64,000 nucleotides of DNA from Avena insularis (lineage: Eukaryota > Streptophyta > Magnoliopsida > Poales > Poaceae), in the NCBI GenBank assembly GCA_023614405.1, contig JAJUPC010000227.1, positions 186,001-250,000 of the forward strand. Direction: 5' to 3'. Made by a program: the position numbers and the translations under genes. The notes under the pieces were generated by a model. It was not told where the DNA came from. It ran no database searches and worked only from the letters and a program-made list of their open reading frames with translations. This document shows, piece by piece, positions 1 through 15,200 of this stretch (within the stretch, counting starts at the first letter, position 1; every line of letters begins with the position of its first letter).

Positions 1-2301
1 ATCTGGTTCATGAGAAGAACACACATCCAATAACACTGGTAGATCCATATGTGGTTTGTTAGGAGAACACATATGCAATGACATTGGGTGTGGTTCATGA
101 AAAGAATAGACATGCAATGAAACTGGTAGATCCTTATGTGGTTCATGGAAAGAACAGACATGCAATGACACTGGGTGTGGTTCATGGGAAGAACAGACAT
201 GCAATGACACTGGTGGGTCCTTATGTGTGGTTCATGAAAATAACAGACATGCAATGACACTGGTGGATCCATATGTGGTTTGTCAGGAAAGCACACATGC
301 AATGACTTTGGGTGTGGTTCATGAAAAGAACAGACATGCAATGACACTGGTAGATCCTTATGTGGTTCATGAAAAGAATAGACATGCAATGACACTGGGT
401 GTGGTTCATGAAAAGAACAGACATACTATGACACTGGTGAATCCTTATGTGTGGTTCATGAAAAGAACAGACATGCAATGATATTGGTGGATCCATATGT
501 GGTTTATCAGGAGAACACACATGCAATGACACTGGGTGTGGTTCATGAAAAGAACAGACATGCAATGACACTAGTAGATCCTTATGTGGTTCATGAAAAG
601 AACAGACATGCAATGACATTGGGTGTGGTTCATGAAAAGAACAGACATCCAATGACACTGGTAGATCCTTATGTGTGGTTCATGAAAAGAACGGACATGC
701 AATGACACTGGTGGATCCATATGTGGTTTGTCAGGAGAACACACATGCAATGACATTGGGTGTGGTTCATAAAAAGAGCAGGCATGCAATGACACTGGTA
801 GATCCTTATGTGGTTCATGAAAAGAACAAACATGCAATGACATTGGATGTGGTTCATGAAAAGAACAGACGTGCAGTGACACTAGTGGATCCTTATGTGT
901 GGTTCATGAAGAGAACAGACATGCAATGAAACTGGTGTATCCTTATGTAGTTTGTTTAGATGAACACAGATGGAATGAAACTGGGTGTGGTTCATGGAAA
1001 GAACAGACATGCAATGACACTGGTGGATCCTTATGTGGTTTGTTTAGAGGAACACACATGCAATGACATTGGGTGTGGTTCATGAAAAGAATAGACATGC
1101 AATGACACTGGTGGATCCTTATGTGTGGTTCATGAAAAGAACAGACATGCAATGACACTGGTGTATCCTTATGTGGTTTGTTTAGAAGAACACACATGCA
1201 ATGACACTGGGTGTGGTTCATGAAAAGAACACACATCCAATGACACTGGTGGATCCTTATGTGGTTTGTTTAGAGGAACAAACATGCAATGACATCGGTG
1301 GATCCACGTGTGGTTCATGAGTAGAACACACATCCAATGACACTGGTAGATCCTTATGTGGTTCATGAAAAGAACAGACATGCAATGACACCGGGTGTGG
1401 TTCATGAAAAGAACAGACATCCAATGACACTGGGTGTGGTTCATGGAAAGAATACACATCCAATGACTCTAGCTATGGTTCATGAAAAGAACACACATGC
1501 AATGACACTGGGTGTGGTTCATGAAAAGAACAGACATGCAATGACACTGGTGGATCCTTATGTGTGGTTCATGAAAAGAACATACATGCAATGACACTGG
1601 TGGATCCATATGTGGTTTGTCAGGAGAACAAACATGCAATGACATTGGGTGTGGTTCATGAAAAGAACAGCCATGCAATAACACTGGTAGATCCTTATGT
1701 GGTTCATGAACAGAACGAACATGCAATGACATTGGGTGTGGTTCATGAAAAGAACAGACATGCAATGACACTGGTAGATCCTTATGTGTGGTTCATGAAA
1801 AGAACAAACATGCAATGACAGTGGGTGTTGTTCATGAAAAGAATAGACATCCAATGACTCTAGCTGTGGTTCATGAAAAGAACACACATGCAATGACATT
1901 GAGTGTGGTTCATGAAAAGAACAAACATGCAATGACACAGGTGGATCCTTATGTGTGGTTCATGACAAGAGTATACATGCAATGACACTGGTGGATCCTT
2001 ATGTGGTTTGTTTAGAGGAACAAACATGCAATGACATTGGGTGTGGTTCATGAAAAGAACAGAGATGCAATGACACTGGTAGATCCTTATGTGGTTCATG
2101 AAAAGAACAGACATGCAATGACATTGGGTGTGGTTCATCAAAAAAAAGACATGCAATGACACTGGTGGATCCTTATGTGTGGTTCATGAAAAGAACAGAC
2201 ATGCAATGACACTGGTGGCTCCTTATGTGGTTTGTTTAGAAGAACACACAAGCAATGACACTGGGTGTGGTTCATGAAAAGAGCAGACATGCAATGACAC
2301 T
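1..2301. repeat. Long-range duplicated block, copy 1
   Basis: Position 1 begins with a distinctive CCAATAAC variant that reappears at 16950, an offset of 16949. From about position 943 to 2301 the match continues at an offset of 16501, so this copy is 448 bp longer than the other. The match breaks near 2301, where this copy reads CACTGGATGTGG and the other reads CACTGTGGATCC. The true left edge lies outside the window. Confidence 0.8.
227..898. repeat. 224-bp five-unit cassette, three tandem copies
   Basis: The same landmark recurs at 227, 451 and 675, a period of 224 bp. The cassette is the sum of five sub-monomers of 39, 48, 39, 50 and 48 bp: one GTTTGTCAGGAG-type unit and four GTTCATGAAAAG-type units. 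The same cassette recurs at 11328/11552/11776, 15087/15311, 19088/19312/19536, 21271/21495 and 24587/24811. A sister cassette of about 226 bp built with TTTAGAAG/TTTAGAGG units appears at 943/1169, 12043/12269, 15666/15892 and 17444/17670. This is the second organisational level of the array. Confidence 0.85.
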
Positions 2302-2494
2302 GGATGTGGTTCATGAAAAGAACAGACATGCAATGACACTGGGTGTTGTTCATGAAAAGAATAGACATCCAATGACTCTAGTTGTGGTTCATGAAAAGAA
2401 AACACATGCAATGACACTAGGTGTGGTTCATGAAAAGAACAGACATGCAATGACACTGGGTGTTGTTCATGAAAAGAATAGACATCCAATGACT

Positions 2495-5400
2495 CTAGTT
2501 GTGGTTCATGAAAAGAAAACACATGCAATGACACTGGGTGTGGTTCATGAACAGAACAGACATGCAATGACACTGGTGGATCCTTATGTGTGGTTCATGA
2601 AAAGAACAGACATGCAATGACACTGGTGGATCCCTATGTGGTTTGTTTAGAAGAGAAAACATGCAATGACACTGGGTGTGGTTCATGAAAAGAACAGACA
2701 TGCAATGACACTAGTGGATCCTTATGTGGTTTGTTTAGAGGAACACACATGCAATGGCATTGCGTGTGGTTCATGAAAAGAACAGACATGCAATGACACT
2801 GGTGGATCTATATGTGGTTTGTCAATAGAACACACATGCAATGACACTGGGTGTGGTTCATGAAAAGAACAGACATGCAATGACACTAGTAGATCCTTAT
2901 GTGGTTCATGAAGAGAACAGACATGCAATGACACTAGTAGATCCTTATGTGGTTCATGAAGAGAACAGACATGCAATGACATTGGGTGTGGTTCATGAAA
3001 AGAACAGACATGCAATGACACTGGTAGATCCTTATGTGTGGTTCCTAAAAAGAATAGACATGCAATGACACTAGTTAGGAGAACACACATGCAATGACAT
3101 TGGGTGTGGTTCATGAAAAGAACAGACATGCAATGACACTGGTAGATCCTTATGTGGTTCATGAAAAGAATGTATATGCAATGACATTGGGTGTGGTTCA
3201 TGAAAAGAACAGACATGCAAAGACACTGGTGGATCCTTATGTGTGGTTCATGAAAAGAACACACATCCAATGACACTGGTGGATCCTGATGTGGTTTGTT
3301 TAGAAGAACACACATGCAATGACACTGGGTGTGGTTCATGAAAAGAACACACATCCAATGACACTGGTGGATCCTTGTGTGGTTTGTTTAGAGAGAGGAC
3401 ATGTATATGGATTGACACCGATGGATCCACCTGCGGTTCATGAGAAGAACACACATCCAATGACACTGGTAGATCCTTATGTGGTTTTTGAAAAGAACAA
3501 ACATGCAGTAACACCGGGTGTGGTTCATGAAAAGAACAGACATGCAATGACACTGGGTGTTGTTCATGAAAAGAATAGACATCCAATGACTCTAGATGTG
3601 GTTCATGAAAAGAACACACATGCAATGACATTGGGTGTGGTTCATGAAAAGAACAGACATGCAATGACACCAGTGGATCCTTATGTGGTTCATGAAAAGA
3701 ATGACATGCAATGACACTGGTGGATCCTTATGTGGTTTGTTTAGAAGAACAAACATGCAATGACACTGGATGTGGTTCATGAAAAGAACAGACATGCAAT
3801 GGCGCTGGTGGATCCTTATGTGGTTTGTTTAGAGGAACACACATGCACTGACATTGAGTGTGGTTCATGAACAGAACAGACATGCAATGACACTGGTAGA
3901 TCCTTATGTGGTTCATGAAAAGAACAGACATGCAATGACATTGGGTGTGGTTCATGAAAAGAACAGACATGCAATGACACCGGTGGATCCATGTGTGGTT
4001 CATGAAAAGAACACACATCCAATGACACTGGTGGATCCTGATGTGGTTTGTTTAGAAGAACACACATGCAATGACACTGGGTGTGGTTCATGAAAAGAAC
4101 ACACATCCAATGACACTGGTGGATCCTTGTGTGGTTTGTTTAGAGGAACAGACATGGATTGACACCGATGGATCCACCTGCGGTTCATGAGAAGAACACA
4201 CATCCAATGACACTGGTAGATCCTTATGTGGTTTTTGAAAAGAACAAACATGCAGTAACACCGGGTGTGGTTCATGAAAAGAATGTATGCAATGACACTG
4301 GGTGTTGTTCATGAAAAGAATAGACATCCAATGACTCTAGATGTGGTTCATGAAAAGAACACACATGCAATGACATTGGGTGTGGTTCATGAAAAGAACA
4401 GACATGCAATGACACCAGTGGATCCTTATGTGTGGTTCATGAAAAGAACAGACATGCAATGACACTGGTGGATCCTTATGTGGTTTGTTTAGAAGAACAA
4501 ACATGCAATGACACTGGATGTGGTTCATGAAAAGAACAGACATGCAATGGCGCTGGTGGATCCTTATGTGGTTTGTTTAGAGGAACACACATGCAATGAC
4601 ATTGAGTGTGGTTCATGAATGAAACAATGTACATGCAATGACACTGGTGGATCCTTATGTGTGGTTCATGAAAAGAACAGACATGCAATGACACTGGTGG
4701 ATCTTTGTGTGGTTTGTTTAGAAGAACACACATGCAATGACACTAGGTGTGGTTCATGAAAAGAACACACATCCAATGACACTGGTGGATCCTTATGTGG
4801 TTTGTTTAGACGAACAGACATGCAATCACACCGGTGGATCCACATGTGGTTCATGAGAAAAACAAACATCCAATGACACTGGTAGATCCTTATGTGGTGC
4901 ATGAAAAGAACAGACATGCAGTGACACTGGGTGTGGTTCATGAAAAGAACAGACATGCAATGACACTGGGTGTTGTTCATGAAAAGAATAGACATCCAAT
5001 GACTCTAGTTGTGGTTCATGAAAAGAAAACACATGCAATGACACTGGGTGTGGTTCATGAACAGAACAGACATGCAATGACACTGGTGGATCCTTATGTG
5101 TGGTTCATGAAAAGAACAGACATGCAATGACACTGGTGGATCCCTATGTGGTTTGTTTAGAAGAGAAAACATGCAATGACACTGGGTGTGGTTCATGAAA
5201 AGAACAGACATGCAATGACACTAGTGGATCCTTATGTGGTTTGTTTAGAGGAACACACATGCAATGGCATTGAGTGTGGTTCATGAAAAGAACAGACATG
5301 CAATGACACTGGTGGATCTATATGTGGTTTGTCAGGAGAACACACATGCAATGACACTGGGTGTGGTTCATGAAAAGAACAGACATGCAATGACACTAGT

Positions 5401-8400
5401 AGATCCTTATGTGGTTCATGAAGAGAACAGACATGCAATGACACTAGTAGATCCTTATGTGGTTCATGAAGAGAACAGACATGCAATGACATTGGGTGTG
5501 GTTCATGAAAAGAACAGACATGCAATGACACTGGTAGATCCTTATGTGTGGTTCCTAAAAAGAATAGACATGCAATGACACTAGTGGATCCATATGTGGT
5601 TTGTTAGGAGAACACACATGCAATGACATTGGGTGTGGTTCATGAAAAGAACAGACATGCAATGACACTGGTAGATCCTTATGTGGTTCATGAAAAGAAC
5701 AGACATGCAATGACATTGGGTGTGGTTCATGAAAAGAACAGACATGCAAAGACACTGGTGGATCCTTATGTGTGGTTCATGAAAAGAACACACATCCAAT
5801 GACACTGGTGGATCCTGATGTGGTTTGTTTAGAAGAACACACATGCAATGACACTGGGTGTGGTTCATGAAAAGAACACACATCCAATGACACTGGTGGA
5901 TCCTTGTGTGGTTTGTTTAGAGGAACAGACATGGATTGACACCGATGGATCCACGTGCGGTTCATGAGAAGAACACACATCCAATGACACTGGTAGATCC
6001 TTATGTGGTTTATGAAAAGAACAAACATGCAGTAACACCGGGTGTGGTTCATGAAAAGAACAGACATGCAATGACACTGGGTGTTGTTCATGAAAAGAAT
6101 AGACATCCAATGACTCTAGATGTGGTTCATGAAAAGAACACAAATGCAATGACATTGGGTGTGGTTCATGAAAAGAACAGACATGCAATGACACAAGTGG
6201 ATCCTTATGTGTGGTTCATGAAAAGAACAGACATGCAATGACACTGGTGGATCCTTATGTGGTTTGTTTAGAAGAACAAACATGCAATGACACTGGATGT
6301 GGTTCATGAAAAGAACAGACATGCAATGGCGCTGGTGGATCCTTATGTGGTTTGTTTAGAGGAACACACATGCAATGACATTGAGTGTGGTTCATGAACA
6401 GAACAGACATGCAATGACACTGGTGGATCCTTATGTGTGGTTCATGAAAAGAACAGACATGCAATGACACTGGTGGATCTTTGTGTGGTTTGTTTAGAAG
6501 AACACACATGCAATGACACTAGGTGTGGTTCATGAAAAGAACACACATCCAATGACACTGGTGGATCCTTATGTGGTTTGTTTAGACGAACAGACATGCA
6601 ATCACACCGGTGGATCCACGTGTGGTTTATGAGAAAAACAAACATCCAATGACACTGGTAGATCCTTATGTGGTTCATGAAAAGAACAGACATGCAGTGA
6701 CACTGGGTGTGGTTCATGAAAAGAACAGACATGCAATGACACTGGGTGTTGTTCATGAAAAGAATAGACATCCAATGACTCTAGTTGTGGTTCATGAAAA
6801 GAAAACACATGCAATGACACTGGGTGTGGTTCATGAACGTAATGCATATGCAATGACACTGGTGGATCCTTATGTGTGGTTCATGAAAAGAACAGACATG
6901 CAATGACACTGGTGGATCCCTATGTGGTTTGTTTAGAAGAGAAAACATGCAATGACACTGGGTTTGGTTCATGAAAAGAACAGACATGCAATGACACTAG
7001 TGGATCCTTATGTGGTTTCTTTAGAGGAACACACATGCAATGGCATTGAGTGTGGTTCATGAAAAGAACAGACATGCAATGACACTGGTGGATCCTTATG
7101 TGTGGTTCATGAAAAGAACAGACATGCAATGACACTGGTGGATCCTTATGTGGTTTGTTTAGAAGAACACACATGCAATGACACTGAGTGTGGTTCATGA
7201 AAAGAACACACATCCAATGACACTGGTGGATCTTTATGTGGTTTGTTTAGAGGAACAGACATGCAATGACACTAGTGGATCCTTATGTGTGGTTCATGAA
7301 AAGAACAGACATGCATGACACTAGTGGATCCATATGTGGTTTGTCAGGAGAACACACATGCAATGACACTGGGTGTGGTTCATGAAAAGAACAGACATGC
7401 AATGACACTGATAGATCCTTATGTGGTTCATGAAAAGAACAGACATGCAATGACATTGGGTGTGGTTCATGAAAAGAACAGACATGCAATGACACTAGTA
7501 GATCCTTATGTGTGGTTCCTGAAAAGAACAGACAAGCAATGACACTGGTGGATCCATATGTGGTTTGTCAGGAGAACACACATGCAATGACATTGGGTGT
7601 GGTTCATGAAAAGAACAGACATGCAATGACACTGGTAGATCCTTATGTTGTTCATGAAAAGAACAGACATGCAATGACATTGGGTGTGGTTCATGAAAAT
7701 AACACACATGCAATGACACTGGTGGATCCTTATGTGGTTTTTTTAGAAGAACAAACATGCAATGACACTGGGTGTGGTTCATGAAAAGAACACACATCCA
7801 GTGACACTGGTGGATCCTTATGTGGTCTGTTTAGATGAACAGACATGCAATGACACTGGTGGATCCACGTGCGGTTCATGAGAAGAACACACATCCAATG
7901 ACACTGGTAGATCCTTATGTGGTTCATGAAAAGAATAGACATGTAGTAACACCGGGTGTGGTTCATGAAAATAACAGACATGCAATGACACTGGGTGTTG
8001 TTCATGAAAAGAATAGACATCCAATGACTCCAGTTGTGGTTCATGAAAAGAACACACATGCAATGACACTAGGTGTGGTTCATGAAAAGAACAGACATGC
8101 AATGACACTGGTGGATCCTTATGTGTGGTTCATGATAAGACCAGACATGCAATGACACTGGTGGATCCTTATGTGGTTTGTTTAGAAGAACAAACTGGCA
8201 ATGACACCGGGTGTGGTTCATGAAAAGTGACATGCAATGGCGCTGGTGGATCCTTATGTGGTTTGTTTAGAGGAACACACTTGCAATGACATTGAGTGTG
8301 GTTCATGAAAAGAACAGACATGCAATGACACTGGTGGATCCTTATGTGTGGTTCATGAAAAGAACAGACATGCAATGACACTGGTGGATCCTTATGTGGT

Positions 8401-8691
8401 TTGTTTAGAAGAACACACATGCAATGACACTGGTTGTGGTTCATGAGAAGAACACACATCCAATGACACTGGTGGATCCTTATGTGGTTTGTTTAGACGA
8501 ACAGACATGCAATCACACCGGTGGATCCACGTGTGGTTCATGAGAAGAACAAACATCCAATGACACTGGTAGATCCTTATGTGGTTCATTAAAAGAACAG
8601 ACATGTAGTGACACTGGGTGTGGTTCATGAAAAGAACAGACATGCAATGACACTGGGTGTTGTTCATGAAAAGAATAGACATCCAATGACT
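2495..8691. repeat. Kilobase higher-order repeat, units of 2510, 1776 and 1911 bp
   Basis: A landmark consisting of a GACTCTAGTTGTGGTTCATG junction followed by an AGAAAACACATG variant recurs at about 2495, 5005, 6781 and 8692. The spacings are 2510, 1776 and 1911 bp. Rare variants travel with it: CTAAAAAGAATAG, the CACCGATGGATCCAC segment and GGCGCTGGTGG. The units therefore arose by duplication of kilobase blocks that already contained mixed sub-monomers. Length differences reflect gained or lost cassettes. Confidence 0.7.
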
Positions 8692-11600
8692 CTAGTTGTG
8701 GTTCATGAAAAGAAAACACATGCAATGACACTGGGTGTGGTTCATGAAAAGAACAGACATGCAATGACACTTGTGGATCCTTATGTGTGGTTCATGAAAA
8801 GAATAGACATGCAATGACACTGGTGGATCCCTATGTGGTTTGTTTAGAAGAACAAACATGCAATGACACTGGGTATGGTTCATGAAAGAACAGACATGCA
8901 ATGACACTAGTGGATCCTTATGTGGTTTGTTTAGAGGAACACAAATGCAATGGCATTGAGTGTGGTTCATGAAAAGAACAGACATGCAATGACACTGGTG
9001 GATCCTTATGTGTGGTTCATGAAAAGAACAGACATGCAATGACACTAGTGGATCCTTATGTGGTTTGTTTAGAAGAACACACATGCAATGGCACTGAGTG
9101 TGGTTCATGAAAAGAACACACATCCAATGACACTGGTGGATCTTTATGTGGTTTGTTTAGAGGAACAGACATGCAATGACACTAGTGGATCCTTATGTGT
9201 GGTTCATGAAAAGAACAGACATGCAATGACACTGGTGGATCCATACGTGGTTTGTCAGGAGAACACACATGCAATGACACTAGGTGTGGTTCATGAAAAG
9301 AACAGACATGCAATGACACTGGTAGATCCTTATGTGGTTCATGAAAAGAACATACATGCAATGACATTGGGTGTGGTTCATGAAAAGAACAGACATGCAA
9401 TGACACTGGTCGATCCTTATGTGTGGTTCCTAAAAAGAACAGACATGCAATGACACTGGTGGATCCATATGTGGTTTGTCAGGAGAACACACATGCAATG
9501 ACATTGGGTGTGGTTCATGAAAAGAACATACATGCAATGACACTGGTAGATCCTTATGTGGTTCATGAAAAGAACATACATGCAATGACATTGGGTGTGG
9601 TTCATGAAAAGAACACACATGCCATGACACTGGTGGATCCTTATGTGGTTTGTTTAGAAGAACACACATGCAATGACACTTGGTGTGGTTCATGAAAAGA
9701 ACACACATCCAGTGACACTGGTGGATCCTTATGTGGTCTGTTTAGATGAACAGACATGCAATGACACCGGTGGATCCACATGCGGTTCATGAGAAGAACA
9801 CACATCCAATGACACTGGTAGATCCCTATGTGGTTCATGAAAAGAACAGACATGCAGTAACACCGGGTGTGGTTCATGAAAAGAACAGACATGCAATGAC
9901 ACTGGGTGTTGTTCATGAAAAGAATAGACATCCAATGACTCTAGCTGTGGTTCATGAAAAGAACACACATGCAATGACACTGGGTGTGGTTCATGAAAAG
10001 AACAGACATGCAATGACACTGGTGGATCCTTATGTGTGGTTCATGAAAAGAACAGACATGCAATGACACTGGTGGATCCTTATGTGGTTTTTTTAGAAGA
10101 ACCAACATGCAATGACACTGGGTGTGGTTCATGAAAAGAAGAGACATGCAATGACACTGGTGGATCCTTATGTGGTTTGTTTAGAGGAACACACATGCAA
10201 TGACATTGAGTGTGGTTCATGAAAAGAACAGACATGCAATGACACTGGTGGATCCTTATGTGTGGTTCATGAAAAGAACAGACATGCAATGACACTGGTG
10301 GATCCTTATGTGGTTTGTATAGAATAACACACATGCAATGACACTGGGTGTGGTTCATGAAAAGAACACACATCCAATGACATTGGTGGATCCTTATGTG
10401 GTTTGTTTAGAGGAACAGACATGCAATGACACCGGTGGATCCACGTGTGGTTCATGAGAAGAACACACATCCAATGACACTGGTAGATCCTTATGTGGTT
10501 CATGAAAAGAACAGACATGCAATGACACGGGTGGTTCATGAAAAGAATGTATGCAATGACACTGGGTGTTGTTCATGAAAAGAATAGACATCCAATGACT
10601 CTAGCTGTGGTTCATGAAAAGAACACACATGCAATGACATTGGGTGTGGTTCATGAAAATAACAGACATGCAATGACACTGGCGGATCCTTATGTGTTGT
10701 TCATGACAAGCCCATACATGCAATGACACTGGTGGATACATATGCGGTTTTTTAGAGGAACAAACATGCAATGACATTGGGTGTGGTTCATGCAAAGAAC
10801 AGAGATGCAATGACACTGGTAGATCCTTATGTGGTTGATGAAAAGAATAGACATGCAATGACATTGGGTGTGGTTCATCAAAAAAAAGACATGCAATGAC
10901 ACTGGTGGATCCTTATGTGTGGTTCATGAAAATATTAGACATGCAATGACACTGGTGGATCCTTATGTGGTTTGTTTAGAAGAACACACATGCAATGACA
11001 CAGGGTGTGGTTCATGAAAAGAACAGACATGCAATGACACTAGTGGATCCTTATGTGGTTTGTTTAGAGGAACACACATGCAATGACACCGGTGGATCCA
11101 CGTGTCGTTCATGAGAAGAACACACATCCAATGACACTGGTAGATCCGTATGTGGTTTGTTAGGAGAACACACATGCAATGACATTGGGTGTGGTTCATG
11201 AAAAGAACAGACATGCAATGAAACTGGTAGATCCTTATGTGGTTCATGGAAAGAACATACATGCAATGACACTGGGTGTGGTTCATGGGAAGAACAGACA
11301 TGCAATGACACTGGTGGATCCTTATGTGTGGTTCATGAAAATAACAGACATGCAATGACACTGGTGGATCCATATGTGGTTTGTCAGGAGAACACACATG
11401 CAATGACATTGGGTGTGGTTCATGAAAAGAATAGACATGCAATGACACTGGTAGATCCTTATGTGGTTCATGAAAAGAACAGACATGGAATGACACTGGG
11501 TGTGGTTCATGAAAAGAACAGATATACTATGACACTGGTGAATCCTTATGTGTGGTTCATGAAAAGAACAGACATGCAATGATACTGGTGGATCCTTATA

Positions 11601-12268
11601 TGGTTTATCAAGAGAACACACATGCAATGACACTGGGTGTGGTTCATGAAAAGAACAGACATGCAATGACACTGGTAGATCCTTATGTGGTTCATGAAAA
11701 GAACAGACATGCAATGACATTGGGTGTGGTTCATGAAAAGAACAGACATGTAATGACACTGGTAGATCCTTATGTGTGGTTCATGAAAAGAACAGACATG
11801 CAATGACAATGGTAGATCCTTATGTGGTTCATGAAAAGAACAAACATGCAATGACATTGGGTGTGGTTCATGAAAAGAGCAGACATGCAATGACACTGCT
11901 AGATCCTTATGTGGTTCATGAAAAGAACAGACATGCAATGACATTGGATGTGGTTCATGAAAAGAACAGACGTGCAATGACGTGGTGGATCCTTATGTGT
12001 GGTTCATGAAGAGAACATACATGTAATGACACTGGTGTATCCTTATGTGGTTTGTTTAGAAGAACACACATGCAATGAAACTGGGTGTGGTTCATGGAAA
12101 GAACAGACATGCAATGACACTGGTGGATCCTTATGTGGTTTATTTAGAGGAACACACATGCAATGACATTGGGTGTGGTTCATGAAAAGAACAGACATGC
12201 AATGACACTGGTGGATCCTTATGTGTGGTTCATGAAAAGAACAGACATGCAATGACACTGGTGGATCC
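8390..12268. repeat. 3.76-3.88-kb duplication, copy 1
   Basis: Landmarks here recur downstream at nearly constant offsets: 8392 with 12269 (3877), 9417 with 13177 (3760), 10080 with 13833 (3753), 10963 with 14722 (3759) and 11322 with 15081 (3759). The change from 3877 to 3760 shows that about 117 bp is absent from the second copy near its left end. The edges are approximate because the flanks are the same satellite. Confidence 0.72.
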
Positions 12269-15200
12269 TTATGTGGTTTGTTTAGAAGAACACACATGCA
12301 ATGACACTAGTTGTGGTTCATGAGAAGAACACACATCCAATGACACTGGTGGATCCTTATGTGGTTTGTTTAGACGAACAGACATGCAATCACACCGGTG
12401 GATCCACGTGTGGTTCATGAGAAGAACAAACATCCAATGGCACTGGTAGATCCTTATGTGGTTCATTAAAAGAACAGACATGTAGTGACACTGGGTGTGG
12501 TTCATGAAAAGAACAAACATGCAAGGACACTGGTGGATCCTTATGTGTGGTTCATGAAAAGAACAGACATGCAATGACACTGGTGGATCCCTATGTGGTT
12601 TGTTTAGAAGAACAAACATGCAATGACACTGGGTGTGGTTCATGAAAAGAATAGACATGCAATGACACTAGTCGATCCTTATGTGGTTTGTTTAGAGGAA
12701 CACAAATGCAATGGCATTGAGTGTGGTTCATGAAAAGAATGTACATGCAATGGCTCTTGTGGATCCTTATGTGTGGTTCATGAAAAGAACAGACAGGCAA
12801 TGGCACTAGTGGATCCTTATGTGGTTTGTTTAGAAGAACACACATGCAATGACACTGAGTGTGGTTCATGAAAAGAACACACATCCAATGACACTGGTGG
12901 ATCTTTATCTGGTTTGTTTAGAGGAACAGACATGCAATGACACTAGTGGATCCTTATGTGTGGTTCATGAAAAGAACAGACATGCAATGACACTGGTGGA
13001 TCCATATGTGGTTTGTCAGGAGAACACACATGCAATGACACTGGTGTGGTTCATGCAAAGAACAGACATGCAATGACACTGGTAGATCCTTATGTGGTTC
13101 ATGAAAAGAACAGACATGCAATGACATTGGGTGTGGTTCATGAAAAGAACAGACATGCAATGACACTGGTCGATCCTTATGTATGGTTCCTAAAAAGAAC
13201 AGACATGCAATGACACTGGTGGATCCATATGTGGTTTGTCAAGAGAACACACATGCAATGACATCGGGTGTGGTTCATGAAAAGAACATACATGCTATGA
13301 CACTGGTAGATCCTTATGTGGTTCATGAAAAGAACATACATGCAATGACATTGGGTGTGGTTCATGAAAAGAACACACATGCCATGACACTGGTGGATCC
13401 TTATGTGCTTTGTTTAGAAGAACACACATGCAATGACACTTGGTGTGGTTCATGAAAAGAACACACATCCAGTGACACTGGTGGATCCTTATGTGGTTTA
13501 GATGAACAGACATGCAATGACACCGTGGATCCACATGCGGTTCATGATAAGAACACACATCCAATGACTGGTAGATCCTTATGTGGTTCATGAAAAGAAA
13601 CAGACATGCAAGAACACCGGGTGTGGTTCATGAAAAGAATAGACGTGCAATGACACTGGGTGTTATTCATGAAAAGAATAGACATCCAATGACTCTATCG
13701 TGGTTCATGAAAAGAACACACATGCAATGACACTGGGTGTGGTTCATAAAAAGAACAGACATGCAATGACACTGGTGGATCCTTATGTGTGGTTCATGAA
13801 AAGAACAGACATGCAATGACACTGGTGGATCCTTATGTGGTTTTTTTAGAAGAACCAATATGCAATGACACTGGGTGTGGTTCATGAAAAGAAGAGACAT
13901 GCAATGACACTGGTGGATCCTTATGTGGTTTGTTTAGAGGAACACACATGCAATGACATTGAGTGTGGTTCATGAAAAGAACAGACATGCAATGACACTG
14001 GTGGATCCTTATGTGTGGTTCATGAAAATAACAGACATGCAATGACACTGGTGGATCTTTATGTGGTTTGTTTAGAATAACACACATGCAATGACACTGG
14101 GTGTGGTTCATGAAAAGAACACACATCCAATGACATTGGTGGATCCTTATGTGGTTTATTTAGAGGAACAGACATGCAATGACACCGGTGGATCCACGTG
14201 TGGTTCATGAGAAGAACACACATCCAATGACACTGGTAGATCCTTATGTGGTTCATGAAAAGAACAGACATGCAGTGACACCGGGTGTGGTTCATGAAAA
14301 GAACAGACATGCAATGACACTGGGTGTTGTTCATGAAAAGAATAGACATCCAATGACTCTAGCTGTGGTTCATGAAAAGAACACACATGCAATGACATTG
14401 GGTGTGGTTCATGAAAATAACAGACATGCAATGACACTGGCGGATCCTTATGTGTTGTTCATGACAAGCCCATACATGCAATGACACTGGTGGATACTTA
14501 TGTGGTTTGTTTAGAGGAACAAACATGCAATGACATTGGGTGTGGTTCATGAAAAGAACAGAGATGCAATGACACTGGTAGATCCTTATGTGGTTAATGA
14601 AAAGAACATACATGCAATGACATTGGGTGTGGTTCATCAAAAAAAAGACATGCAATGACACTGGTGGATCCTTATGTGTGGTTCATGAAAAGAACAGACA
14701 TGCAATGACACTGGTGGATCCTTATGTGGTTTGTTTAGAAGAACACACATGCAATGACACTTCGTGTGGTTCATGAAAAGAACAGACATGCAATGACACT
14801 AGTGGATCCTTATGTGGTTTGTGTAGAGGAACACACATGCAATGACACCGGTGGATCCACGTGTCGTTCATGAGAAGAACACACATCCAATGACACTGGT
14901 AGATCCGTATGTGGTTTGTTAGGAGAACACACATGCAATGACATTGGGTGTGGTTCATGAAAAGAACAGACATGCAATGAAACTGGTAGATCCTTATGCG
15001 GTTCATGGAAAGAACATACATGCAATGACACTGGGTGTGGTTCATGGCAAGAACAGACATGCAATGACACTGGTGGATCCTTATGTGTGGTTCATGAAAA
15101 TAACAGACATGCAATGACACTGGTGGATCCATATGTGGTTTGTCAGGAGAACACACATGCAATGACATTGGGTGTGGTTCATGAAAAGAACAGACATGCA

